Below are positions 37,272 to 46,205 of a stretch of 64,000 bases of DNA, in pieces. Origin of the DNA: G965218495 sp965262785. GTDB taxonomy: Bacteria > Bacteroidota > Rhodothermia > Rhodothermales > Bin80. The number at the start of each line of letters is the position of its first letter. Position 1 is the first letter of the stretch. The stretch covers positions 3,720,001-3,784,000 of the forward strand of contig OZ253559.1 in the NCBI GenBank assembly GCA_965262785.1, in the 5' to 3' direction. Position numbers and translations under genes: made by a program. The notes below the pieces were generated by a model. It worked only from the letters and a program-made list of their open reading frames with translations. It made no database searches and was not told the DNA's origin.

Positions 37272-38975
37272 TCAGGCCACAACTATTTCGTGCCTTTCGA
37301 CGGCAGCGGTAACCTTGCATGCAAAGGCGGCTGGCTCCGCCTCGTTATCCCAGGCAATCACCATCACCGTGCTCTGCTCCTGGTGTAACCATCCTGCCAA
37401 GAGCCGGATCTCATCAGATTCCTGAAATGTGTATCGCCGAGGACGAGCCGTCACTCCTGAGAAATGCTTCGCTACATGCACATGCACGTCCGCTACCTCG
37501 GCAGGCTGTATCGGGTACGAAACAACCATCTCATCAACGGGCAGCCCAAAGCGCACGAAGTGCACTTCGGTGGCCGAAGCAAGCGGTACGATAATTACAG
37601 CGTTGCGGTCGTGCACGGGTTCGCCGTTAACAAAGCGTTTCCGACTGAGGTCCAGAAGCACTCCAAGCCAGTTGCGATATTTTGCGGCCCGCTCAAATTC
37701 CAGCGCGTGCGATGCCTCCGTCATGAGCTTCTCCAAGCTAAGCAGTACCTCCGTGCGGGGCGCTCTCAGAAAAGCACGTGCCTCGGCAAGGCCATGAGCT
37801 GACAGCGTGCCACCCAGATGTGCAGATCGCAGGCTCGCGAATTGGCCTTCGGCCATTGGCCTCTGGCGCTCGCCATATACGGCGAAGAAAGCCTTTGCTA
37901 TGGTATCGGCCGTCTTCTCGCTGGAAAACGGGCCATAATACTCTGCGCCATCATCGCGGATATGTCGAACCACCGTGATTCGGCGGTCTTTGTGACACGC
38001 GCCTACGCGAAGGAACGGCGGGGCCGAAAACCGCTTGTTATTCGCGCGCTTGTCCGCCCGATTAAATGGTGGTTGGTGCTCTTTGCGCAGTCGGAGCTCA
38101 AGAAGGATGGCTGCGAGTTCCGTCTTCGTTTCGGTCCATGAGGCACTGTGTACTGCCTGCACCAGCTGCCGCGTCCACCGGTCCTTCCCTTCAGTGCCGG
38201 CAAAGTAGCTTCTGACGCGCCGTGCCAAGTCCTTGGCCTTGCCAATGTACAGTAGTTTGCCCGCCTTGTCGCGAAAAAAGTACACGCCGGGCGAATGGGG
38301 TACCGTGTGCAGGACCGTTGCACGCAGCGCCTGAATATTTTTTGGCGTGCCGCCCGTCTTGCGGTACGTGCGGCGCTGGAACCTGATCAGCGCGCCGACG
38401 GTGTTCAAGTCCCGCTCTGTCTTCAGACGCGCGATCAGGTGCAGGAGAATCTCATAGCTGGCAATGGCATCGGGAAGAGCGCGGTGCGCGGCATCTACCT
38501 CAATGCCAAAATGCGCCTTCAGGCTCGTGAGCGATTTCGACGGCAGCCCTCGCAGCAGTCGGCGCGCCAGCCTAACGGTGCAAACTGTTTCGTTGGCAAG
38601 CGGCGACAGGCCGGCACGCTTGAGCTCGGCATTGATAAAGCTCAGATCGAAACGTACGTTGTGCATCACAACCACGGCGTCGCCCAGGAATTCTACGAAC
38701 TTAGGCAGCACCTCGCAAGCCAGTGGCGCATGCGTCAACATGTGACTATTAATGCCGGTAAGCCTTGTTATGCGCGGCGGAATCGGCTCCATAGGGTTGA
38801 TGAGGGTCATAAACCGGTCAACTACCTCGCCTTTGCGAGCTTTGACGGCGGCGACCTCAATCACGCGGTCTCTGCTGGAGCGCAACCCTGTGGTTTCAGT
38901 ATCCACAGCAACGAAGGTTGCGTCATCTAGGAGCATGGGATGCTCTTGGCTTATGGGTGGCGCTCTTCCTGTCAT
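37272..38975 (-). CDS. DEDDh exonuclease - GIY-YIG nuclease fusion
   Basis: The N-terminal about 190 residues are a DnaQ-like 3'-5' exonuclease: FVAVDTETTGL is ExoI, HNVRFDLSFIN is ExoII and AHRALPDAIASYEIL is ExoIII. After a linker comes a UvrC-type GIY-YIG domain (GVYFFRDKAGKLLYIGKAKD, then RRVRSYF). A C-terminal region with a UvrB-binding-like stretch (EKLMTEASHALEFERAAKYR) follows. The layout matches the DnaQ-Cho/UvrC-like fusions of several phyla, probably acting in DNA repair. I start at 38975 (MTGRAPPISQEHPM); 38936 (MLLDDATFVAV) is equally possible. Confidence 0.88.
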   Translation of the reverse strand: MTGRAPPISQEHPMLLDDATFVAVDTETTGLRSSRDRVIEVAAVKARKGEVVDRFMTLINPMEPIPPRITRLTGINSHMLTHAPLACEVLPKFVEFLGDAVVVMHNVRFDLSFINAELKRAGLSPLANETVCTVRLARRLLRGLPSKSLTSLKAHFGIEVDAAHRALPDAIASYEILLHLIARLKTERDLNTVGALIRFQRRTYRKTGGTPKNIQALRATVLHTVPHSPGVYFFRDKAGKLLYIGKAKDLARRVRSYFAGTEGKDRWTRQLVQAVHSASWTETKTELAAILLELRLRKEHQPPFNRADKRANNKRFSAPPFLRVGACHKDRRITVVRHIRDDGAEYYGPFSSEKTADTIAKAFFAVYGERQRPMAEGQFASLRSAHLGGTLSAHGLAEARAFLRAPRTEVLLSLEKLMTEASHALEFERAAKYRNWLGVLLDLSRKRFVNGEPVHDRNAVIIVPLASATEVHFVRFGLPVDEMVVSYPIQPAEVADVHVHVAKHFSGVTARPRRYTFQESDEIRLLAGWLHQEQSTVMVIAWDNEAEPAAFACKVTAAVERHEIVVA

Positions 38976-39160
38976 TTTAGCCGTTACCACTGACAGCGGT
39001 GTGTCACTGCCGGACAGAATTTTAGCCGGACATCGCCGATAGCATAGTGGCTCAGGGTACTGGATGCGCCACGACAGCGGGCCTGCACGCTCTTGCGGCC
39101 AAGGGGTACTGAAGCTCGAACTTGGTATATTGAGACTACTCATCAGCAGCCGGAGGTGGC

Positions 39161-40105
39161 ATGAGCAAGGTAACCGTCGTAGGGGCAGGTAACGTCGGCG
39201 CGACCGTGGCCGAGTGCGTAGCGCGAAAAGACATGGTCAACGAGGTAGTGCTCATTGACATTAAGCCCGGGCTGTCCGAGGGCAAGGCACTGGACCTTGC
39301 TGAATCAGCGCCGATCCACGGCTTCGATACGCGCGTGACGGGATCGACGAATGACTATTCCGTGACAGCCGGTTCCGACATCTGCGTCATTACGTCGGGC
39401 GTACCCCGTAAGCCCGGAATGAGCCGCGACGACCTCTTGTCCATCAACGCAAAGATCGTTCGGTCGGTGACGGAGGCCATTGCGGCGCAGAGCCCGGACG
39501 TCATCGTCATCGTGGTATCGAATCCACTGGATGTCATGGCCTACGTGGCGTACATGGCTAGCGGATTCCCGAGCCATCGTATCATGGGTATGGCTGGAGT
39601 GCTTGATACGGCACGCTTCCGCTGCTTCCTGTCGATGGAGCTGGGCGTCTCCGTTAAGGACATTCAGGCACTTTTGATGGGTGGCCATGGTGATACCATG
39701 GTCCCACTACCCCGCTACACTACTGTTGGGGGAATTCCCTTGGCCGAGCTTCTGGATCCAGATCGCACGCATTCTATCATTGAGCGGGTCAAGAAAGGAG
39801 GTGGCGAGCTCGTGAAGCTGATGGGCACTTCTGCATGGTACGCTCCCGGTGCCGGGGCCGCCGAGATGGTCGAAGCAATCGTCAAGGATTCCAAGCGCGT
39901 TCTGCCCTGCGCGGCCATGCTCAAAGGCGAATACGGCTATAGCGACCTCTTCTTGGGCGTACCCGTACGCCTCGGCCGAAACGGCGTGGAGGACATCATT
40001 GAGGTCGAGCTAAATAGTGAAGAAAGCGCACTCTTGCGCCAATCAGCAGCGCACGTTAGCTCGAACTTGGGCGCCCTGCGACGAGTCCAAAGCGGTCAGC
40101 AGTAG
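39161..40105 (+). CDS. mdh: malate dehydrogenase (NAD-dependent)
   Basis: The enzyme oxidises malate to oxaloacetate in the TCA cycle. The 314-residue protein has the Rossmann motif GAGNVGA at 8-14, an Asp after the second strand (LIDIKPG) for NAD, the substrate arginine in GVPRKPGMSRDDLL and the catalytic His at 176 in GGHGDTMVP. It belongs to the LDH-like MDH group by its length and the GVPRKPGMSR form. A good GGAGG ribosome-binding site stands five bases before the ATG, stronger than for most genes here. It diverges from the exonuclease gene and converges on the Smr gene, whose stop is one base away. Confidence 0.96.
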   Translation: MSKVTVVGAGNVGATVAECVARKDMVNEVVLIDIKPGLSEGKALDLAESAPIHGFDTRVTGSTNDYSVTAGSDICVITSGVPRKPGMSRDDLLSINAKIVRSVTEAIAAQSPDVIVIVVSNPLDVMAYVAYMASGFPSHRIMGMAGVLDTARFRCFLSMELGVSVKDIQALLMGGHGDTMVPLPRYTTVGGIPLAELLDPDRTHSIIERVKKGGGELVKLMGTSAWYAPGAGAAEMVEAIVKDSKRVLPCAAMLKGEYGYSDLFLGVPVRLGRNGVEDIIEVELNSEESALLRQSAAHVSSNLGALRRVQSGQQ

Positions 40106-40106
40106 G

Positions 40107-40388
40107 TCATAAGCCGCTTTCCATGGGAGAAAGGTGGACGATTGTCGCGCCCCAGCCGCTTCGGTCCCCAGCGGCGTGGTAGTCCAACACCGCCGGCTCC
40201 GCGTCGAACAGGCGGTGCACCGTTCCTCGCAACACGGAGCGCCCTTTTCCATGGATGATCCGCACTCGCAGAATGCCACGCGCCCGACATTCTCTGAGGT
40301 ACTCCTTGACGACGCTACGGGCCTCCCGTGGACTGAATACATGCAAATCGAGCACGCCGTCGATTGGATATGCTAGGGGATCGACCAT
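40107..40388 (-). CDS. Smr-domain protein
   Basis: This 93-residue protein is a stand-alone Smr (small MutS-related) domain. LDLH at residues 13-16 and RIIHGKGRSVLRGTV are the two family motifs. Smr domains bind or nick DNA or RNA. The protein converges tail-to-tail with mdh. Its role is not further defined by context. Confidence 0.87.
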   Translation of the reverse strand: MVDPLAYPIDGVLDLHVFSPREARSVVKEYLRECRARGILRVRIIHGKGRSVLRGTVHRLFDAEPAVLDYHAAGDRSGWGATIVHLSPMESGL

Positions 40389-40431
40389 GGCACCTGGTCA
40401 AATACTGTGAATGCGATGCCACCAGAACCCG

Positions 40432-40959
40432 TCATTGCGCATCAAGTCCGTAGAACGCCTGGACTGCCTCGAAATCCGTTGGATCAAGCCCGGCCTTTCG
40501 CGCCGCGCCGAAACCATCGATCACGACCACTTTCATGATGTACTCCTCTGGCAGCAGATTCACGATATCGCTCCAGATGACTTCGTCATCGGTGGAGGCT
40601 TCAACAAAAATCTCGACAAAGCCATCGTCGTAGGCATACCCCAAAGTAAAGGTATAGTCGACCGCCACTACGTCGGCACTTTCAATGCCAACAGTAAACG
40701 GTAGCGCCGTCCACGTGCGTTGGTCCCTAAAGTACACAAGGACCGCGCCGCGATCCACCACTGACGGGGTTATGTCCGGCACGTCGTATCCTTGGGATGC
40801 AACGTTGCCGTTCAGGGCCGCGTCCTGGAGCGAAAAGCTGATTGTGACCGCATGAACGTTCGCATTGCCCGGAGGGCCACTCGGGCCAACAGGGCCTACA
40901 GCCTCTATGCAGCCCGCCAGCAGGATCGCCGCAGATCCTATAACCAATGGTCGTTGCAT
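40432..40959 (-). CDS. lipoprotein with a short collagen-like linker
   Basis: Starting at the ATG at 40957-40959, the 175-residue chain begins MQRPLVIGSAAILLAGCIEA with a clear lipobox (LAGC). The next stretch, GPVGPSGPPG, is three short Gly-Pro triplets, then a beta-rich domain of about 140 residues of unknown family (AVTISFSLQDAALNG, VDYTFTLGYAYDDG). A surface-exposed lipoprotein is likely. An upstream frame to 41043 lacks a signal peptide. Confidence 0.7.
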   Translation of the reverse strand: MQRPLVIGSAAILLAGCIEAVGPVGPSGPPGNANVHAVTISFSLQDAALNGNVASQGYDVPDITPSVVDRGAVLVYFRDQRTWTALPFTVGIESADVVAVDYTFTLGYAYDDGFVEIFVEASTDDEVIWSDIVNLLPEEYIMKVVVIDGFGAARKAGLDPTDFEAVQAFYGLDAQ

Positions 40960-41159
40960 GACACCTCTGTTATTGAGCTGGAATTCATTGCTGGAACCAG
41001 CTGCAAAGATCGGGCCACATGCGGCACTCTCTACGCCCAACATCCTATCGGTGACGGAGGCCGGCGCGACCCCACGCCGGATCGGTATCGCTCATGGCGC
41101 CCGTGGCCGAACAACCCTGCGCCTCAAGGCTTTGTCGCTATAAAGCCGTAGTTTTTCCT

Positions 41160-41176
41160 GTGCCAAATCTTGGCAC
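41160..41176. promoter_or_regulatory. perfect palindrome in the region upstream of the sigma-factor genes
   Basis: GTGCCAA and TTGGCAC form a perfect 7-bp inverted repeat around ATC. There is no T-run on either strand, so it is more like an operator than a terminator. It lies between a leftward lipoprotein gene and the duplicated sigma-factor region. No regulator binding it is known. Confidence 0.3.
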
Positions 41177-41264
41177 GGAATTAGAGAGAAATTCGAGCGA
41201 CGACAATAGTACTCTTTTTAGATTTGATACACTAAAACGCGCGGCAACCCGTTTCAATGCTTGA

Positions 41265-41328
41265 AGAGCGACGAAGTTCACGCTCTTGTGTTCTGCCGAC
41301 GCAATATTGGCTTAGCTTGCAGGCAGAC
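41265..41328 (+). repeat. upstream copy of the sigma-gene leader
   Basis: This 64-base stretch resembles 41785-41851: both contain ACGAAGTTCACG, then a TTTTG/CTTG-G stretch, and both end GCAGGCAGA or GTAGGCAGA. It stands just before the decayed sigma-like frame, as the second copy stands before the intact gene. This indicates that the duplication includes the leader or promoter. Confidence 0.7.
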
Positions 41329-41336
41329 CCCGCAAA

Positions 41337-41774
41337 ATGCAGCTTCTACAACAGGCATTCGTGCTTGAATTGATGAAAAAGCAGCAGTACGTCTTCTCCC
41401 GTTGGCGCGAGCGGCACCAGCTGGTGTCGGACGTAGACGTGACGGTGTGTGGCCAGGCGGACACGCAGGGCAAGGTTACCGGGCGCTTTGGCGAGCGCTC
41501 TAAGGCCAATCTGTACGGCTTCGTGCATCGCGCAAAGTGCAGGAAGAATTCTCTACAGGAAACGCTCGCGCGCTTTTGCCGCAACTATCGATACTATCGG
41601 CGCAGCGCCGTGTCTTGTGAATGGCTGCAGTCGCTAGCAAGAAACCGTGCGCCCAGCAATTTCGAAAATAAAGAGGGCCGTAGCAACGAAAAGATTGGGG
41701 GGCTGAGCAGCTGGCAGACCCTCCTTAGCCGGCGCAGCCTTATTATTAGCTCACTACAGGTGAGGACAACCTAA
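41337..41774 (+). pseudogene. decayed tandem copy of the ECF sigma-factor gene
   Basis: The 145-residue frame is a degraded relative of the sigma factor next to it. Aligned blocks are HQLVSDVDV against LQLMPDEDL, RFGERSKANLYGF against RYSERLMHYLYSF, SLQETLARFCRNYRYY against LLQETYMRVHRNRHSY and CEWLQSLARN against TWLYTIAGN. It covers region 2 only; region 4 is absent and the last 30 residues do not align. No stop has yet arisen inside. It may be an old duplication that lost its C-terminal half. A truncated, functional protein is less likely. Confidence 0.65.
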
Positions 41775-41784
41775 TGGTATGTGT

Positions 41785-41851
41785 AAAGCGTAACGAAGTT
41801 CACGGTTTTGCGTACTGCAATCGGATAAGTGGTAAACCTTGTAGGCAGAGA
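41785..41851 (+). repeat. downstream copy of the sigma-gene leader
   Basis: This is the counterpart of 41265-41328 and ends 25 bases before the sigma-factor ATG. The shared core AACGAAGTTCACG could contain the promoter or an operator. Conservation of a non-coding core in both copies, despite heavy drift of the coding part, hints at function or simply recent common origin. Confidence 0.65.
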
Positions 41852-41876
41852 CAATTAAATTCGACACCAATGTAGC

Positions 41877-42557
41877 ATGGCCATAGCACGTATCATACGT
41901 AAGTCGACTGAAGATCGCCAGCGGAAAGCCTTGACTCGGCTGGAGCAGCTCCAGCTTATGCCGGACGAGGATCTGATGGAGTACTTCCAGGCGGGTACGG
42001 AGGACGCATTCAAGATCCTCTTCGACCGCTACAGTGAGCGCCTGATGCACTATCTGTACAGTTTTCTGGGCGACACGAAGCGCTGCGAGGACCTTCTTCA
42101 GGAGACGTACATGCGCGTTCACCGCAACCGCCATTCCTATGTGAGAATCGCGAAGTTTTCCACGTGGCTGTACACGATAGCTGGAAACCTTGCGCGTAGC
42201 GAATACCGTAAGAGGAAGCGCCGTCGCATGTACTCAATCCAGTCAGTAAACCGTGACAACGAAGAGTACGAGATGGCCATTCCTGACGAGTCCTTTTCTC
42301 CAGACAAACATACTGAAAGCACGTTGCAGGATAAGTACATTCAGGAAGCCCTGAACCGGATCCCGCCCAACTTCCGCGAGGTGGTTGTGCTGCGCGATGT
42401 TCAGCAGCTATCCTATGAAGAGATCGCGGCTATCACAGGCCTGCCAATGGGCACGGTCAAAAGCCGCATAAATCGTGGTCGCACAAAACTTCAGGGACTC
42501 TTAAAGGACATCTACCCGTTCTGGGCAGACGAGGAGGAGGCCGAAGTCGCTCATTAG
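41877..42557 (+). CDS. ECF-type RNA polymerase sigma factor
   Basis: This 226-residue protein directs RNA polymerase to a specific promoter set. Region 2 spans about residues 20-110 (AFKILFDRYSERLMHYL, then FSTWLYTIAGNLARSEYRKR). Region 4 spans about 155-215 (ALNRIPPNFREVVVLRDV, then SYEEIAAITGLPMGTVKSRI). No anti-sigma gene follows: the next gene, 4 bases on, is a DUF971 protein. How it is regulated is therefore open. The decayed copy and shared leader lie immediately upstream. Confidence 0.92.
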   Translation: MAIARIIRKSTEDRQRKALTRLEQLQLMPDEDLMEYFQAGTEDAFKILFDRYSERLMHYLYSFLGDTKRCEDLLQETYMRVHRNRHSYVRIAKFSTWLYTIAGNLARSEYRKRKRRRMYSIQSVNRDNEEYEMAIPDESFSPDKHTESTLQDKYIQEALNRIPPNFREVVVLRDVQQLSYEEIAAITGLPMGTVKSRINRGRTKLQGLLKDIYPFWADEEEAEVAH

Positions 42558-42561
42558 GGCC

Positions 42562-42912
42562 GTGCGTTCTCGCGGCGCACCGCTGCAACCTTCGCTCACA
42601 CCTGCGCGCATCACGGTAGACCACGGGGCGCAGGAGTTTGTCATATCCTGGGAGGATGGTCACGTAGGCACATTCCCGTTGGACGGGTTGCGGCGTGCGT
42701 GCCCATGTGCTGGATGCCAAGGCCACGAGAAGATGCATATGCTGCCTGACCCGGCCATCTTTCGGGTCCCTGCACTTGTGCAATGGCGCAGGGTCAAGGT
42801 TGAGGTGGCCGGCAGCATCGGGCTGCGTCTCACATGGGACGATGGCCACAACAGCGGCATATACACATGGGGCCGACTGCGTGCGATGTGCCCGTGCGAC
42901 CACTGCGCGTAG
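42562..42912 (+). CDS. DUF971 protein
   Basis: This 116-residue protein matches DUF971, the small domain found at the N-terminus of gamma-butyrobetaine hydroxylase and next to Mrp/ApbC-type genes. The pattern is FVISWEDGHVGTFPLDGLRR, ACPCAGC with clustered cysteines, then LRLTWDDGHNSGIYTWGRLR and CPCDHC. The paired Cys clusters suggest metal binding. The start is GTG at 42562, 4 bases after the sigma-factor stop, so the two genes are probably translationally coupled. Confidence 0.8.
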   Translation: MRSRGAPLQPSLTPARITVDHGAQEFVISWEDGHVGTFPLDGLRRACPCAGCQGHEKMHMLPDPAIFRVPALVQWRRVKVEVAGSIGLRLTWDDGHNSGIYTWGRLRAMCPCDHCA

Positions 42913-43159
42913 GCCTGCCCACTCAGGCGCGCGCCGGAAGATCTGGCCATCAAGGCGGCTGGGACCACCATGAGACTGCACTGCAGAGTTTGCCGTGGAC
43001 TCATGTGCCTTACCCGGAAGGCTACACGACGCTCATCCAGAGACTCAATAGGGTACAGCCGCCACTAGACGCCTCAAGGCGCGCTGAACTCTAACGGCCT
43101 TCCCCACCAAGCTAGCATAGGCGTTTCTGCTGCAAAGTCGCCTAGCCTCAATTCCCATG

Positions 43160-45060
43160 CGTCATTTTTGGGACTTTGGACGTGACAATTGAGGCATAGA
43201 TCGTCATGCAAGTCGGATGTGAAGTGGCAGGTTACCCAGCCAGGGAATGGGCTCTGCAGCGTTGTGGTACCCGGCGGCGCGCAGGTACGGGTTATTGGTT
43301 CGTCGGGGTAGCTGGACGATGATGCGATCGGCTTCGATGGTGATGTCGGCTCCGGCCCGCACAAACTTGCGGAAGAGGGTACGCGGCTTGGCTGATTCCA
43401 TGCCGTTGCCAATCCTGGTGGCCTGGAGGCGATAGAGCGTACTGGCCATGAGGGTGAGCTGCAGGTCCACGTCGATGTTCATTGGTACTGCGGAGCTGAG
43501 CGCATCCATGTGGAAGAAGTCGATGGCATCGGCCAGCGTGTTCTCTATGACCATGCGTCGGGCATAGCGATCGACGAGTTGGGCAGCCGGGGTCGTCCAC
43601 TGATTGGTGAGCAGCAAGGTGGGTTTGTCGTGACCGAGGTCCTTGATGGCCATCTGCCGGAGGTGTCCGTTATAGCCGCGCAGGCGGACCTTCTGCTCCA
43701 GGATGCGGGGCGTGCGGAAGGTGCGACCGACGTTGGTGAGTCTTATCTGCCGCCACTGCTCTTTCGGTTTGGCGGCCAACTCCTGCAGCATCTTCCGGGA
43801 GCGGCGCCGCAGCGTCAGGAAGGCGATCCCCCGTTCCTGCAGCCTTGCCAGGTTGGCATAGGTGGTGAAGGTGCTGTCAAAGACCAGCTCCTGCGGTACG
43901 GCCCCGGTGCGCGCGCGCCAGAAGTCGACAAAGCTCAGGATCTGCTCGTTACGCTTTTTCTTGCGTATCTGGGCATCGACATAGACGAAGTGCCGCGCCT
44001 GCGCATCGCGCGCAACCATTGACAGGATGCCCATCTGGCTGCGGCTGCGCTTGGAGATGTAGTGTTTCTCTACGAGGGTGTCCTTGCCGTGGTAGGGGAT
44101 GGTGTGGAAGTCGAGGTCAAAGGAGGTTCCTCCTCCGAGCGGGATGCCGAGGCCGTGCGTGGCCTCGTGCCACCCCTCCATGAGGCTGCGGCAGTGGTCG
44201 GGATGGACGCGGCACGAGTACTCGGTGAGCGTGGAGCGCTTGGGCATCACGTTGAGTCCGGCAAACAGGGCCAGTCCCGGGTCCAGGGCCTCGGCCATGA
44301 CATGGGCGCTGCGCCGTAGCCCCCACAGCTTCAGTGCCAGCAGGGCGCGCACGGCGCAGCCCGCCGGAATCATGCTGCTGCCGGGCATGCCACTGCGCTC
44401 AAGCAGCGTATCGAAGTGGACACGGGCCAGATCGTGCGCGAAGAGGAAGAGGCCGCCAAAGTCGGTATGGAAGCGGCGTGGTGACAGGTCCAGCTGCCGG
44501 TAATTGGCCACCGCGGCCTGCTCCGGACGCATGTTATCGAGTCGTTCCTGCAGCCCGCGTCGGTGAAGCTTGCCGATACCGGCCGCCCGTAGCACCCGCA
44601 TGACCGTCACGCCACTTACGGGGACCCCTTGCTGCGAGAGCATCGCAGCGATCTCCGTAATGGACAGGTTTTCCTGTTTGCGCAGCGCGACTATGCGCTG
44701 ATCGCGCGCTTGACGGGCCAGGGCCCTGGCCTGTGCGACGGGCTCGGGTGCTTGCGGCTGTGCCTTCTCTCGGCGCTGCCGAGCACTGAGAAAGAAAGGC
44801 TGTTCCGGGTTGCTCTGGAATTCAGCACAGAGGTTACGGACCGTTCCGTAGGAGTATTCGAAGCGCTCTGCGACCTCCGCCAGGGGCAGCTCTTCGACAT
44901 ATCGCGCTCGGAGGGCTTCGTACTGGCGGTGTACGCTGTTCTTGGGTGCGAGGAAGAAAGCGGCGTGTTGAGTCATGTTCGTAATGACAGTGTGTAATAT
45001 AGTACACCCGTTATTAGTGCAATGACTAATGCATGACGCTCCTGTGTCAAAAAAGATGAG
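43160..45060 (-). mobile_element. IS4-superfamily insertion sequence, ends unresolved
   Basis: The interval is centred on a complete transposase gene. The ends are not settled. A weak inverted match (left CATTTTTGGGACTTTGGACG against right, read inward, CATCTTTTTTGACACAGGAG) and a short exact one (CGTCATGCA at 43202-43210 and its complement at 45030-45038) were seen; neither is accompanied by a convincing target duplication. The bounds are therefore approximate. Confidence 0.4.
43204..44976 (-). CDS. IS4-superfamily DDE transposase with N-terminal HTH
   Basis: The 590-residue protein from the ATG at 44974-44976 (MTQHAAFFLAPKNSVHRQYE) has an N-terminal helix-turn-helix region, with ELPLAEVAERFEYSYGTVRN and LSITEIAAMLSQQGVPVSGV. 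A DDE core follows: FDLDFHTIPYHGKDT, LVFDSTFTTYANLARLQERG and RRMVIENTLADAIDFFHMD supply Asp, Asp and Glu. No stop or frameshift is seen. A longer frame from 45123 is possible but looks like upstream non-coding sequence. Confidence 0.87.
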   Translation of the reverse strand: MTQHAAFFLAPKNSVHRQYEALRARYVEELPLAEVAERFEYSYGTVRNLCAEFQSNPEQPFFLSARQRREKAQPQAPEPVAQARALARQARDQRIVALRKQENLSITEIAAMLSQQGVPVSGVTVMRVLRAAGIGKLHRRGLQERLDNMRPEQAAVANYRQLDLSPRRFHTDFGGLFLFAHDLARVHFDTLLERSGMPGSSMIPAGCAVRALLALKLWGLRRSAHVMAEALDPGLALFAGLNVMPKRSTLTEYSCRVHPDHCRSLMEGWHEATHGLGIPLGGGTSFDLDFHTIPYHGKDTLVEKHYISKRSRSQMGILSMVARDAQARHFVYVDAQIRKKKRNEQILSFVDFWRARTGAVPQELVFDSTFTTYANLARLQERGIAFLTLRRRSRKMLQELAAKPKEQWRQIRLTNVGRTFRTPRILEQKVRLRGYNGHLRQMAIKDLGHDKPTLLLTNQWTTPAAQLVDRYARRMVIENTLADAIDFFHMDALSSAVPMNIDVDLQLTLMASTLYRLQATRIGNGMESAKPRTLFRKFVRAGADITIEADRIIVQLPRRTNNPYLRAAGYHNAAEPIPWLGNLPLHIRLA

Positions 45061-46165
45061 ATTCCGGCCTGGGTGTGACCACATGCTGACATAAAGGCCC
45101 AAATCGTACATTATCAGGGACAAACGTGGCTATTGGCAGCCCTCTCCCTAGCCCGTATCGCTACACCGAATCTGTTATAGTATAGTGACACTCGTTACAA
45201 GTAACACACGAGGTCTGATACGTATGGACGAAGCAGGGCCATATAAGGCCGTATTGTGCCAGAATTTCACTGCAAACTGTCACCTGCCCGCAGCCCGTGG
45301 TAATTCAGGCTAGCAAACTGCAAGCCATCTTTCAACGCCAGTTTCGCCGCGCTGCAAATACTGAGGAGTTCCCTATGGCATGCCCTGCACGTTGCAACGA
45401 AGCCTGCGACGGTGCAGGCAGCGTAGTCGCACCCGTCCCGCTGCGTGCTACAGGGAATTCGCTGCCGGACTTGTGCACTTTGCCAAAATGAGCAGAAATC
45501 GCTTGCTGGCGGGATACCTGCGCAAGTGCTGTGCGAAATTAACCAGGGAAGCCGGAGAAACGGCTACAAGAGGTCTTGGCGGGCCCCGACGAATCCGAGA
45601 GTCCGCCTGCATTCAATATGCCCCTGAGACCAGTGGGCAAAGCTACCCCATAAGGCGCACGACGATGACGATCACCACCGTTACGGCAGCCAGGATACCC
45701 AATGCCATTACCAGGTCTCTCTTTTGCTTCCGATTCATGGCAGGTGCTGTTGGCGCAGTCCCAAAATACCACACATAAGGCTCACTGTCTAGAATGGATT
45801 TCGATTCATCTTGCAGCGCTGCGCATATGCCGGATACCCTCGGCTGTAAATTTTCCAACCGTCTCTCCGCAGATTGCCCTGCGCGAAGGCCATTTCCAGG
45901 CCGCCGGCCACTTCAGCGTCACATCCAGGCCATGCCCTGTGAATGGACCGGAGTACCGCTCCGAGAAATCGCCCTCGCGATGCTCGCCGGTCTTGATTCT
46001 CAACAGCCGTGCTCATGCGGTGTGCACAGACCTGCTACGCTTACCGGACACAGCCCGCACTTGGACTGCCTACGCACGGTACGAGGCTCCTTCCGTACCC
46101 ATCCGACGCGCTGCCCCTTGCATCAGTGAGTCAACGGACCAAAGTATCGTGGACGTTGTCCTGCT
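45061..46165. other. gene-poor stretch between two insertion sequences
   Basis: Apart from one tiny possible membrane peptide at 45643-45738, I recognise no gene in 1.1 kb. Short open frames exist on both strands but show no protein-like pattern and overlap each other. The region probably holds decayed genes. It contains the sequence whose right part became the 40-bp repeat at 46166-46205. Confidence 0.45.
45643..45738 (-). CDS. possible small single-pass membrane peptide (31 aa)
   Basis: The frame from the ATG at 45736-45738 begins MNRKQKRDLVMALGILAAVT and continues with a Val/Ile-rich segment to RLMG. This is a basic cytoplasmic end followed by one transmembrane helix. Such peptides are common and often functional, but this one lies in a decaying region and no ribosome-binding site is obvious. 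Confidence 0.3.
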   Translation of the reverse strand: MNRKQKRDLVMALGILAAVTVVIVIVVRLMG

Positions 46166-46205
46166 GGAGCACTTCAGGCCTAGGAATCTTCGCCGGCGTG
46201 ATTTC
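46166..46205 (+). repeat. 40-bp direct repeat, left copy
   Basis: The sequence from GGAGCACTTCAGGCCTAGG to CGGCGTGATTTC is identical over 40 bases to 48385-48424. It directly abuts, with one extra T, the left 15-bp inverted repeat. It is either a long target duplication or a pre-existing repeat used for recombination. Confidence 0.85.

Noticed and set aside
45087..45103. GGCCCAAATCGTACATTAT resembling GGCCCAAATCGGACAATGT near 48240
   Set aside because: The match is short, with no shared neighbouring sequence and no clear position relative to the element ends, so it is not treated as a repeat.
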